Source: Prorocentrum cordatum
Lineage: Eukaryota > Sar > Dinophyceae > Prorocentrales > Prorocentraceae
Reading direction: 5' to 3'
NCBI GenBank assembly: GCA_963575745.1
Contig: CAUYUJ010014769.1
Location: 261,742 to 325,741, forward strand
DNA: 64,000 bases
Shown: one piece after another, positions 31,072 through 39,309 of the stretch
Layout: each line of letters starts with the position of its first letter
Position numbering within the stretch: the first letter of the stretch is position 1
The notes under the pieces: generated by a model
What the model saw: only the letters and a program-made list of their open reading frames with translations
Database searches by the model: none
Told to the model about the DNA's origin: nothing
Made by a program: the position numbers and the translations under genes

Positions 31072-31414
31072 ACGCCCGTGGCCGCCTGCGCTCGCCAGGC
31101 GCCCAGCCGATCCTCAGCTCGTCAGGGCCACGCCCACGGTCGGCCAGCCACCGACGGAGGACGTCCGTCTCGTACCTCCGCATGGAGTCGGCCACCCACG
31201 CCTGGGAGAATAACAGGCCGCGGCGGTACCGCATGTACGCCCTGCGGTTGACCCCGCCGCGGGTCCATGCCCCGTCGCACATGTCGCGGGCCTCGCGAGC
31301 CTCCGCGCCATGGCAGTGGGCACGGGAGGACCCATCGGCAGCGGCTCCCTGGGCTGCCTCTTTGCCACCACCACGGCAGGCCTGCGGCTCCAGATGGCGA
31401 AGCGCGCCGCAGGC
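31072..31414 (-). CDS. Coding-like block, Arg-rich C-terminal segment, unknown
   Basis: The minus-strand frame contains AREARDMCDGAWTRGGVNRR, then AYMRYRRGLLFSQAWVADSM and RRYETDVLRRWLADRGRG, before a stop at 31070. Charge distribution and aromatic content look protein-like. A plus-strand frame is open across the same bases but is Ser/Pro/Arg-rich. It lies just downstream, on the same strand, of the 31607-31957 block; a 12-bp hairpin (31530-31555) separates them. No family recognised. Confidence 0.35.
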
Positions 31415-31529
31415 CAAGGTCTCGGCATGCCCTGCAGCCGGAGCCCCGCGCAGCGCACCTGCACTCGGGCGAGCAGCTCAATCGTTGCTCCCTCCAGCTC
31501 CTGGCGCTCGGGCATGGCCGATCAAGGCC

Positions 31530-31555
31530 CAAGAAAAACCTCTAGGTTTTTCTTG
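31530..31555. repeat. Hairpin, 12-bp perfect arms
   Basis: CAAGAAAAACCT (31530-31541) pairs with AGGTTTTTCTTG (31544-31555) across a 2-nt loop. It sits between two coding-like blocks, so it could be part of an intron. Confidence 0.85.
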
Positions 31556-31606
31556 ACAGGGGGGCTCTTGAGCCGTTGTTACGCGGCCGCCGCCGCCAGC
31601 TGCCTG

Positions 31607-31957
31607 CTAGCGTCGCGCCGAGGCCGACGGCCGAGGCGGCGTCGGCGGCGGCGGGCGCACAGCGCCAGGCAACGCCACCTGCACCACCTCGCCCCCGCGC
31701 CGCGCAGCAGCGTCCACCGACCCCGCGATGCCGTCCAGCTCCTGCGGCCCGCCAACCGCGCTGCCGCTGCCGCAAGACCCGCTGTCGGTCGACACGTCCT
31801 CGAACTCCATAACGGGGCCGCCAACGCCCCCGAACGGCCCGCCAGTCTTAGGATCCAGCGACCTCAACATCTTGTCCCGCCTAGCGTCCAGATTGGAGAC
31901 GTAGGTTCGGGAGTAATGGTCCCTGCTCCGCGGAGGGCCCTGGCAAGGTCGCTGCAC
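31607..31957 (-). CDS. Coding-like block, unknown
   Basis: 116-codon minus-strand frame with SRTYVSNLDARRDKMLRSLD, then PKTGGPFGGVGGPVMEFEDV and STDSGSCGSGSAVGG, ending in a Pro/Ser-rich tail. The Met at 31957 may be internal. It lies beyond the 3' end of the LINE on the same strand and is separated from it by about 250 bp and a GGA array. It is therefore probably host sequence rather than part of the element. No family recognised. Confidence 0.35.
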   Translation of the reverse strand: MQRPCQGPPRSRDHYSRTYVSNLDARRDKMLRSLDPKTGGPFGGVGGPVMEFEDVSTDSGSCGSGSAVGGPQELDGIAGSVDAAARRGGEVVQVALPGAVRPPPPTPPRPSASARR

Positions 31958-32159
31958 ACCAAAACGATGCGAAAAATAACAGCGGAAATCCCCAGCTCAT
32001 GAAATTAGGGCGGACGATTCCGCAAGAGTACTTATGGCGGAGACATCGACGGCAAAGGAGGGCGGATATCGGCATCCAAGGAGCTGGAAAAGAAGGGCGG
32101 ACATGTCCGCCCTGCTCACGACATCGCCAAGAGCGCGGCGGAGGACGAGGCGGAGGCGG

Positions 32160-32205
32160 AGGGGGGGGGAGGAGGAGGATGAGGAGGAGGAGGAGGAGGA
32201 GGTTG
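32160..32205. repeat. (GGA)n tract at the LINE 3' junction
   Basis: Plus-strand GGA run directly beyond the 3' end of the minus-strand LINE. The same plus-strand triplet borders its 5' end from 37798. Confidence 0.9.
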
Positions 32206-32237
32206 GAGCGTCTGGGGGGGCCGCGTGACAATCCAGC

Positions 32238-35203
32238 CTATCGCCTCTGTGGGCGGGGCCTCCTGCGGCGCTGACCACCGAGGGGCATTTCAACTGCCTG
32301 AAGTGCAGCGCGAGCGAGCGAGCGAGCGTCATTATCCTTAAACGGCGGAACACGGGTTTTGCTCTCTTGGTGAGCTAACCTATAAAGATGGAAATAACAG
32401 GCAGTGAATTTGAACGCCTCGGGGGAGGGGTGGATCAGGCCCAGGGCTAGGAGGGGGTCCAAAAACGGGGGCGCTGGAAGGTCAGCGTTTAATTGACGAC
32501 GGACGAGCATATACATCGGGTCGCACCAGCAAAAGTAGTGCTTAAGCGAGTCTCGAGCCCCAGGACATCCCCAGACGCACCGCCTGCACGGGTTGCGCAT
32601 CCTAGACTCGGTGATCCAACCCCCTCCCCAGGTCTTAACGCAAGCACTGCGCCAGGACGGCGGGATGCGATGCATCACCGAGGCAACGGCCGACCAGTCG
32701 ATCGCCGCAGCGTCGACAGCGTGGACCCCAAACCAGCGCTGGAGGCGCTCTTGCAGGCGGAGGTGGAGGCGCGGGAGACGAGAGTCGGAGCGGAGGTACG
32801 AACCGAGGAGGGAGGAGTAAATGAGGTGCTGTGGCCGCACACGCAGCAGGAGAGCCTGGCGCTCGTCTCCTGCAGCTTGGCTGGCGCGCCTGCGGTGGGC
32901 CTCGCGGGAGGCGGCCGCAAGAAGGGCGCGCGCGGCCGTCGCGCGGGGGCTCGTGCCGCGGCACGACGCCGCTCTCTCTAGCGTCACGGCAATGGCCTCA
33001 GATTGCCACCAGCTGGGCCACGGGCAACCACGGACCGTCCGCACCAGGGGCAGGCGTCGCAAAGCAGCACCGCGGAGCTGCCGCGAGGCCGTGCGCCAGG
33101 AGCCCAGCGTGACCACCGCCGCCCGCACGAGCGCTGCCTCGCACATGGTCGTGGCGGAGGGGATCTGCGGGCCGCCGACGGTGTCGAGCTCGTGCCATTC
33201 CCCATCTCCCAGGAAACTGCCTGGCAGGCGGAACAGGTGCGCCAGCCTCCCTCGCTCGAGCTTATTCAGGGAGTCGGGGGCCTCCATCATCTGCGCCTTG
33301 TAGGACAGGACGGGCACGCAGCGCTCCTTGTACAGGAGGATGGCAGCATGCAGGCCCGCGCGGCTCCTGGAGATCTCCCCGACGCGCTCGGAGTACTTCT
33401 TCATCGGCACACGCCATTGTGCCTCCTGCGTGACCCCAGGTCCCAGCAACACGCCCAGGTACTCGAGGTGGTCCACGATTGGGAACGCCTCCCAGTCCTT
33501 GTCCGCGGCCATCAGGGAGTCCCGCGCCAGCTCCTGCGCGTCAGCGCGCTGCGGGTCACCCAGCGGGATGGCGCGGCACTTCGCAGGCTTGACCAGCAGG
33601 CCCGCCAGGAGCTTCGCGCCGCGGAAGACGCGGGCCAGCGTGAGCAGTCCGGGTTGGGACATCACCGCCGCGCCCAGGTCGTCGGCGCACCATCTCGAGA
33701 TGCCCCGACGCTTGGAGTCCAGGTTGGCCTTCAGGCCCTGCCCGAACGGGTGGGCGGCGAGGACGAACAGAGTGCCACTTGCTGGGTCGCCCTGGGGGAT
33801 GCCCGAGCGCACCGAGTAGAGCGCAGCCCTCGTGCGCGAGGCCGCGAGGGAGACGACCCCGTCGCAGTTGACCTTCAGCGCGTCCTGGAGCCCCTGGGGG
33901 GCGGCCATGGCGCGGAGCGCGCCGAATTGCCAGTCCTGCGCGATGCTCGGGAAGGCCTGGCCCCAGTCGAAGGAGATGAGGAAGGGGGGGCCACCGTGCC
34001 TCGCAGCCATGGAGAGCACGCGGGAGTTCGTGTCTAGCTCGACTATGTTGTCGCAGAAGTTGCGTCCGCAGACTCTGCGCGTCCACGCAGTGCCACCCCG
34101 CCACCTTCTTCATGCATGAATTGAGGGCCCACATGACGGCCTTCTTGGACGTGTTCTAGAGCGCCAGTGGGCGGGTCTCACCAGCGCGCCTGAGGGCCCC
34201 CCTGCGGGCCATCAGCACGCGCTCCCTTGGCGGGGAAGACGGCGATGGAGAAGTTCCACTCCTGGCGCATGGGGGGCCCCTCCAGTTGCCACGCCAACGC
34301 CTCCGCCAGCGCGTCGACCCCCAACGGCGTGAGAAGCCATGCCCTAGCACCGAGACCGTCTGGACCAGGGGCTGACTTGCGGGCCCTGCGGAGTGCCATG
34401 GCCACGGTGCGTGCCGAGGGGGGCACGATCGAGGCCCAGCCAGCACCTAGGATGCCGTAGCGTCGGAGATACCCATCCTGGGGCTCCCGACGACGCAGAA
34501 CCACGCGAGGGGCATCTCGCGGGAGAGGGACCATGATGCCGTCCTGGAAGGTCATGGGGATGACGTTCGAGTTGGAGGCAAGGTTGCGCATCATTTCCTC
34601 GGCTGACTGCTTCCGCTTTGCCACGTCGTCACCGAAGACGCCTCGCCAGTAGCCCGCTAGCGCCCTCTGAATATCCTGCTCCGATCTCGCAACCGCGCCG
34701 TCATCCAGCTCGATGCCCCCGAGGAAGCGACGAGCCGAAGTAGGAGCCCATAGGGCCGCACGCCGTCGGAGGGCCCTTTGCTGCCTTACAAGAGCTGCTT
34801 TGTTGGACTCGACTGGCTCCCCGTCAATGTCATGTTGATGCTGGCGGAGTATGCATTGCAGTTCGCGGCGTTGCGCAAGGCGGTATCGTCTGGAGAACTC
34901 CTGAGGGTCAAGGAGCACCACTTGTGCCCTTCCAAGCCCGGGGTGGTAGCGAAGTTCGATCATCTGGCTCGTGCATGCATGCTGTCGCAGCAAAGTCTCA
35001 GCCATCCGAACGTCCTGCCTCGCTATCGCTCGACCAAGCTGTCTCCAAATCAACGCCGACGGTGATCGCAGGCCAGGCTCCCCACGAAGAATGGCATCCC
35101 GTGCGGCAGCCGCCGCAGTCTGCAGGATCTTCGTGTGGTAGTGTACTCGGTCAGGAGGAGAGAGACCATCCAGGGGGACCTCACACTCGTACTTCCTGAT
35201 CAT
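32238..35203 (-). pseudogene. LINE ORF2, reverse transcriptase part (broken)
   Basis: The reverse transcriptase is spread over three frames. 35203-34178 holds the linker and fingers with KSAPGPDGLGARAW and WNFSIAVFPAKG. A second frame (about 34240-34030) holds GETRPLAL, an in-frame TAG at 34158-34156, then NTSKKAVMWALN. A third frame (to 32238) holds motif A (ISFDWGQAFPSI), motif B (SGIPQGDPASGT) and motif C (CADDLG; the usual F/YADD has Cys first). Near its C-terminus a zinc knuckle reads C-x2-C-x3-C-x8-H-x2-C. Two frame changes lie inside this span, near 34190-34240 and 34050-34090. The catalytic Asp residues are retained, so decay appears recent or limited. The family is typical of LINE reverse transcriptases copying the RNA at the nicked target. 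Confidence 0.9.
34156..34158 (-). other. In-frame TAG in LINE reverse transcriptase
   Basis: Nonsense codon directly after GETRPLAL. The codons that follow (NTSKKAV) continue the conserved region, so a single substitution, for example from AAG, would explain it. Confidence 0.7.
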
Positions 35204-35222
35204 CTCGCCAAAGAGGGGATTC

Positions 35223-36134
35223 TCAGCGACGAAGGAGGGGACAGGGTTGATGACGCCCGCGGTCGGTCTCTTCCTCGGGGGGGCAAGAGGTCCATGCTAC
35301 AGAATACACCGCGTGGTCCGATAGCCCGTCGAGGTGTAGCTCGCGAGGCTCTCCATGTACCTGACCATGCTGAAAAGTCTGCGTGAGCAACCAGCGAGGG
35401 GAGCCAATCCATATCTTGTCAATCGTGGTAGCGATCTGCCTGCCAGGATGCCAGTGCGTCGGTTTGTGAGGTATCATCTCCGACGCAGCACTCAGCGCGT
35501 GCGCCCATGCGCGCCCGCGTGGGTGGGAGGCAGCCCTGCGCCCGCCACCAGGAACGAGGGGGTTCTCCATCTCCACATTCTCGCCGTAGTTGAAGCCGCC
35601 CACAATCACAACGCAGCACCTCCTTGGATTCATCTCCATGTCACGCAGATCAGCCTGAATCGCACCAGCTACCCGTCGTACTTGCTCGCGCGAGAGGTCG
35701 TGGTCATGGATGTTCCAGTGCTTCAGCGTGTAGCCAGAGTGAGGCCCGTCCGTGGCCGTGGCCGTGACGCGGGGCACCCGCGCCTTGATGCAACACGTCT
35801 TGCGCAGGTCCATGCCCGCGCGCAACTTGCATGGGAAAATGGTGGCGACGCTGCCGAGGGACTCATCAGCATTGTCACCGAAGGAGTAGAACATCTGGTA
35901 GTCCGTCCCCAAGCGATCTATCAGCATACGCAGGCGCACGGCCGACCCGTGGACCTCCTGCATACCAACGATAGCCCCTGCTCGGAGTGCATTCCCAAGA
36001 TAGTCGCATTTGCGTGCCGCCACGCTCGCCTTGTGATGGCAGAATGCTCTGGCGTTCCAGGTGGCGAAGGTGAACCCCTTGCTCTGCGGGGCGGCGAAGA
36101 ATTTGACAAACGTGCTAAAGACATCAATCGTCAT
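35223..36134 (-). pseudogene. LINE ORF2, APE-type endonuclease domain
   Basis: Endonuclease/exonuclease/phosphatase fold. The start ATG (36134-36132) overlaps the end of ORF1 by 11 nt. Motifs in order: FATWNAR, GMQEVHGS, a VIVGGFNYGE segment where the family usually has GDFN, and GLSDHAVYSVAW. The Asp-to-Gly change in GDFN would remove a catalytic residue. The frame ends at 35223 with unrelated residues. In the G7 run at 35277-35283 (C7 on the coding strand), loss of one base would carry the frame directly into the reverse transcriptase frame, so this is the likely frameshift. In LINEs this domain nicks the target DNA to prime reverse transcription. Confidence 0.88.
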
Positions 36135-37611
36135 CACCAGGCGCCAGAGCCGCCTCCACCGTCGCTTCGAGGTCCTCACGCCGCAGCTCAATCGCCGAGA
36201 GCGCGGATGGCGACCAGGACACAGCTGGGGTGGAGTTGGGGCCGTCGATGGTGAGTCGGAGGAAGGCCTTCCATTGGGACGAGAGGGAAAACTTCTGCTT
36301 GTCCACGAAGACGCGGTGCCTGTCGCCGATGACGCGCCCCAGCGCGACGGCGAGCTTCTTGAGCGCGAGTTCGTGGAGCACTTGCTTGCGGTTCTGGTCG
36401 GGCGCCACGAATATGTCGACCTCGTGGCCTGCGGGCGTCGTGGCACGTGGCTTGCGCCACTCCCCACGACCAAGGCGCATGCACCCCAGCACCTTAGCAG
36501 CCCTTCTAGCCCCGAGCTCAGGAGGTCCCATGAAGCGGAAGGCGCAGCGCTTGCCGAGGGGCTCCGCCTCGACCGCGAACGAGTCGGGGCCCATGCCAGC
36601 CGCGGTGAGGATAGGGTCGATGGCCTGCATGAAGGCCGCGGCGGGGAGCTCCTCCTTGCAGCGCACGACCACCGCCGCGAGGTCAGGAGGACGATCCCAG
36701 TCAGGGCCAGCACGGGCAGAACATGGTTCAGCACGCGCCATGATGCTCATCTGCTCACGGAGCTGTGCAATGTCCGCGCGCAGCTGCCTCTCGATGTCCA
36801 GCTGCTTCTGCTCAACCCCCCGAAGGCGTCCTTCCACGGCTCCGACACGGGACTCCATGACCCCTTGGAGCTGCGCCAGGCCCGCCGAGAGGGTGGCGTC
36901 GACGCTGGCGACGACCGCTGACGTGACGGCGGAGGTGATGGCCGCTTGAACTTGCTGGAGAAGGGCGGCCTGTGTGTGGTTGGGCGGGCCAACATCCGCG
37001 GCAACACCCGTCTCCCCAGACGAAGTCGCCGCAGATGAGGCACCAGGAGTCGCGCCAGTCCGCTGATCGCGAAGAGGAGCAGCATGTGCGGGAGGGTGGC
37101 CACGGCCTGGTCCCAGTGGCGACGCAGGACCCAGGGGCGTCCCGCCGTTGTCCAGGTAGGTCCTCCACGGGTCACCGCCAGCACCAGCAGCTTGACGAGG
37201 ACCGTCCCTGGCACTGGCGGCAGCATCCTTGTCAGCAGCATCCCCGACTCCAGCCTCCCCCGCGCCCTGCGATGGGAACGTAGCCAGCATGTCGAGGTCG
37301 ATCCCGTCCCCCTGCATTTCGAAGGCTGCATCAGCTGCTCTCTGGCGCCATCGCGCCTCGCTGGGGGAGAGGTGGGAGGCCTTCCTGTCGCCCTTTCCCC
37401 GACGGCCAGCAGGACCAGCGTGGCCAGAGGGAGGAGCAGCAGCACCAGGGCGGGCCAGCCGTTCATGATCAGCTTGTGGCGTCTTGCGGCGATGCTCGGG
37501 CGCCCGAGAGTGGGACTTGGATGATCGTGTCCTGGACGTCGAGCGGCCGCTGCAGCTGTGGGAGCCCGCCGAGTGGACGCGGATCTTCTCGGGACTCGCT
37601 GCACCAGGCAT
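36124..37611 (-). CDS. LINE ORF1, 495 residues, intact
   Basis: ORF1 of the DinoSL-tipped element. The N-terminal 70 residues are basic and Ser/Arg-rich. Residues about 235-310 have heptad character (LLQQVQAAITSAVTSAVVAS, later VEGRLRGVEQKQLDIERQLR), consistent with a trimerising coiled coil. After that comes a compact domain with CAFRFMGPPELGARRAAKVL, then KVLHELALKKLAVALG-type helical sequence, placed like the RNA-binding part of L1-type ORF1 proteins. No CCHC finger is present. In other LINEs ORF1 packages element RNA with ORF2; that role is inferred here. The frame is unbroken although ORF2 is decayed. The start at 37611 is the first Met in frame that I can support. Confidence 0.75.
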   Translation of the reverse strand: MPGAASPEKIRVHSAGSHSCSGRSTSRTRSSKSHSRAPEHRRKTPQADHERLARPGAAAPPSGHAGPAGRRGKGDRKASHLSPSEARWRQRAADAAFEMQGDGIDLDMLATFPSQGAGEAGVGDAADKDAAASARDGPRQAAGAGGDPWRTYLDNGGTPLGPASPLGPGRGHPPAHAAPLRDQRTGATPGASSAATSSGETGVAADVGPPNHTQAALLQQVQAAITSAVTSAVVASVDATLSAGLAQLQGVMESRVGAVEGRLRGVEQKQLDIERQLRADIAQLREQMSIMARAEPCSARAGPDWDRPPDLAAVVVRCKEELPAAAFMQAIDPILTAAGMGPDSFAVEAEPLGKRCAFRFMGPPELGARRAAKVLGCMRLGRGEWRKPRATTPAGHEVDIFVAPDQNRKQVLHELALKKLAVALGRVIGDRHRVFVDKQKFSLSSQWKAFLRLTIDGPNSTPAVSWSPSALSAIELRREDLEATVEAALAPGDDD

Positions 37612-37772
37612 GGCTCCGAAACTGGAAGCGATCGGGCCGACAGGAACGGGAAATGCCTCCGTTTACCCACCGACACGAGCGCTGGTTAGTTGGCCCAGAA
37701 TCGTTGCCAGACTTCAGGAAGTCTTGCCAGCCGCGGACTAGCGGTATCCGTTTGGTTCCCAGGGGAAGCCTG

Positions 37773-37775
37773 CAT
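37773..37775 (-). promoter_or_regulatory. Upstream ATG directly after the spliced leader
   Basis: The first codon after the DinoSL is ATG, opening a 29-codon frame (MQASPGNQ...) that stops before ORF1. If translated, it would be an upstream ORF in the LINE mRNA. Confidence 0.5.
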
Positions 37776-37797
37776 CTTGAGCCAAAATGGCTACGGA
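37776..37797 (-). other. Exact dinoflagellate spliced leader (DinoSL)
   Basis: On the minus strand the 22 nt begin TCCGTAGCCATTTTGG and end CTCAAG, identical to the conserved DinoSL (first base T of the allowed D). It lies at the 5' border of the LINE; the bases beyond it are GGA/TCC repeats. This indicates the inserted copy derived from a trans-spliced RNA. Confidence 0.95.
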
Positions 37798-37935
37798 GGA
37801 GGAGGAGGAGGACGGAGGACGGAGGACGGAGAAGGAGGAGGAGGAGGAGGATGGAGGGAGGAGGAGGAGGACGGAGGGAGGAGGAAGAGGAGGAGGAGGA
37901 GGAGGAGGAGGAGCAGGAGGAGGAGGAGGAAGAGA
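37798..37935. repeat. (GGA)n array at the LINE 5' junction
   Basis: Plus-strand GGA/GGAC array starting at the first base beyond the DinoSL. Confidence 0.95.
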
Positions 37936-38144
37936 CGACGACGTACCCGAGAAGGTCCGTCCGACCGCCGGCCTCGACCTCGGCCGACGCGAAAGCATCG
38001 ACGGAGGGAGAGTGGGCTCCTGCTGGCCGATCCTGGAGGGCGCATACCCTGTATACACCTGCAAAGAACTTGGCCGGGCGAGTCCTAGACCAAAGGCCCC
38101 CTGAGCTCCTGACGTCGGCGTTGCTTTGCACCTGCCACCTTCGC

Positions 38145-38215
38145 CTCACTTCGGGCCCCGGGGCCGTCCAAGGATCGACCCGGCTCCAAAAAGTGGCGGT
38201 AGACAGCTGGGAGGC
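38145..38215. repeat. Dispersed GGGCCC/CGGCTC repeat copy
   Basis: CTTCGGGCCCCGGGGCC then CGACCCGGCTCCAAAAAGTGG; same family as near 12370 and 20945. Confidence 0.5.
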
Positions 38216-38370
38216 CTGCGGTCGCGATTCTTCGCGAGATCTATTGCGAATTCTTCGAGGCGTCGGACCTCGGGGTCGGTGCCTGCGCCTTCCCGCCCAG
38301 CCAGGGGGGCGTACACACCGGTTCTGGGCCCAGTATGGGCCTGGTCGGCATCGGCGCAGATGTGCCCGCT

Positions 38371-38552
38371 GGCGTTAGGTCGGGCATGTCCCCCTACAGG
38401 CGGATGTTGGACGAAAAATAAAAAATGCGGAAAACATGCCTCCATATATATACATATATATATATATAGAAAATGCATAAGAATCGTCACCAGACTATGT
38501 TTTGACTATTTTCGGACATCCCTCCTGTAGGGACGGGCCCGACTTGACGCTG
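38371..38552. mobile_element. MITE-like element, family AGCGTCAAGTCGGGCC, copy A
   Basis: The left end reads GGCGTTAGGTCGGGCATGTC and the inverted right end AGCGTCAAGTCGGGCCCGTC, each followed by CCCTACAGG-like sequence. Length is about 182 bp. The interior is AT-rich and includes an AT run (38442-38468). A second copy is at 47635-47806. Confidence 0.75.
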
Positions 38553-38559
38553 GCGCCCC

Positions 38560-38995
38560 CTCGCTCGGCGCCTCTGCCCGGGGCCGTGGGCCAAGCGGGG
38601 CCTCGAGGGTCGGCCGGCCTCGACCCGGGACGCCAAGTCGGATCTGGTGGGCCGACCTGCCACCACCACCACCACCACAGGCTGGGACGGGGAAGGAGGG
38701 AGGACGGGGAGGTGACTTCTGCCATCGCTCAGACGTCCCTTCTCCGTGCATGGTTCCGCTTCGTGCGCGTATTCCTTCGGGAGATGATCCAAGATACTCC
38801 TCGATGGCCCTCGCTGGAAAATAATGCACACGTCCGAGCGATGCCAAGTGACTCGGTGATACCCACGAGTTCGCGTCGAAGCGCCGATGCCCTCGACCTC
38901 CCAGCCCCGCAAATGTCAGCGGGCTGGGGGAGTACGTATAAACGTGGGCCGCTTTCGGCCGCTGGTGGGGCCGCCGCGGGACGAGGGATCGGGAA
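38560..38995. other. Ambiguous coding potential, no gene called
   Basis: Both strands have protein-like frames; the plus strand reads AWFRFVRVFLREMIQDTPRW near 38750-38810. No motif decides between them. Confidence 0.3.
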
Positions 38996-38999
38996 GTAC

Positions 39000-39266
39000 C
39001 CCTCCTCCTCCTCCTCCTCCTCCTCCTCCTCCTTCCTCCTCCTCCTCCCCCCTCCTCCTCCTCCTCCTCATCTTTCTTCTCCTCCTCCTCCTCCTCCTCC
39101 TCGTTCCTGCCTCCCTGCCTCCCCCCCTCCCTCCTCCTCCTCCTCCTCCTCCCCCTCCTCCTCCTCCTCCTCCCCTCCCTCCTCCTCTCCTCTCCTCCTC
39201 CTCCTCCCTCCTCCCCCCTCCTCTTCCCCCCTCCTCTACCCCCTCCTCCTCCCCCCCCCCCCCCCC
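39000..39266. repeat. (CTC)n array ending in a C homopolymer
   Basis: CTC-rich array terminating in about 18 C residues (39249-39266), just before the second LINE remnant. Confidence 0.95.
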
Positions 39267-39309
39267 TTACATGCTGAAGTACATAAGTTACTTTTCTTGT
39301 TGGCAGCAG

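Larger units (their letters stand above)
32206..37797 (-). mobile_element. DinoSL-tipped LINE (non-LTR retrotransposon), 5.6 kb
   Basis: In 5'-3' order on the minus strand: exact DinoSL (37797-37776), 164-nt leader, ORF1 (37611-36124), ORF2 endonuclease (from 36134), reverse transcriptase and C-terminal zinc knuckle (stop TAG at 32240-32238), then a roughly 32-nt 3' end that meets a (CTC)n tract. ORF2 is broken, so this copy is not autonomous. Both ends abut plus-strand GGA sequence, implying insertion into a GGA array or a repeat-type tail. No poly(A) tail or LTR is visible. Confidence 0.9.

Noticed and set aside
31563-31583. CTTGAGCCG on the plus strand as a reverse spliced leader
   Set aside because: Only the GGCTCAAG end matches; the remaining positions do not align to DinoSL.
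32206-37797. LTR retrotransposon or virus-derived element
   Set aside because: There are no long terminal repeats, protease or integrase; the APE-type endonuclease followed by reverse transcriptase and an ORF1 with coiled coil define a LINE.
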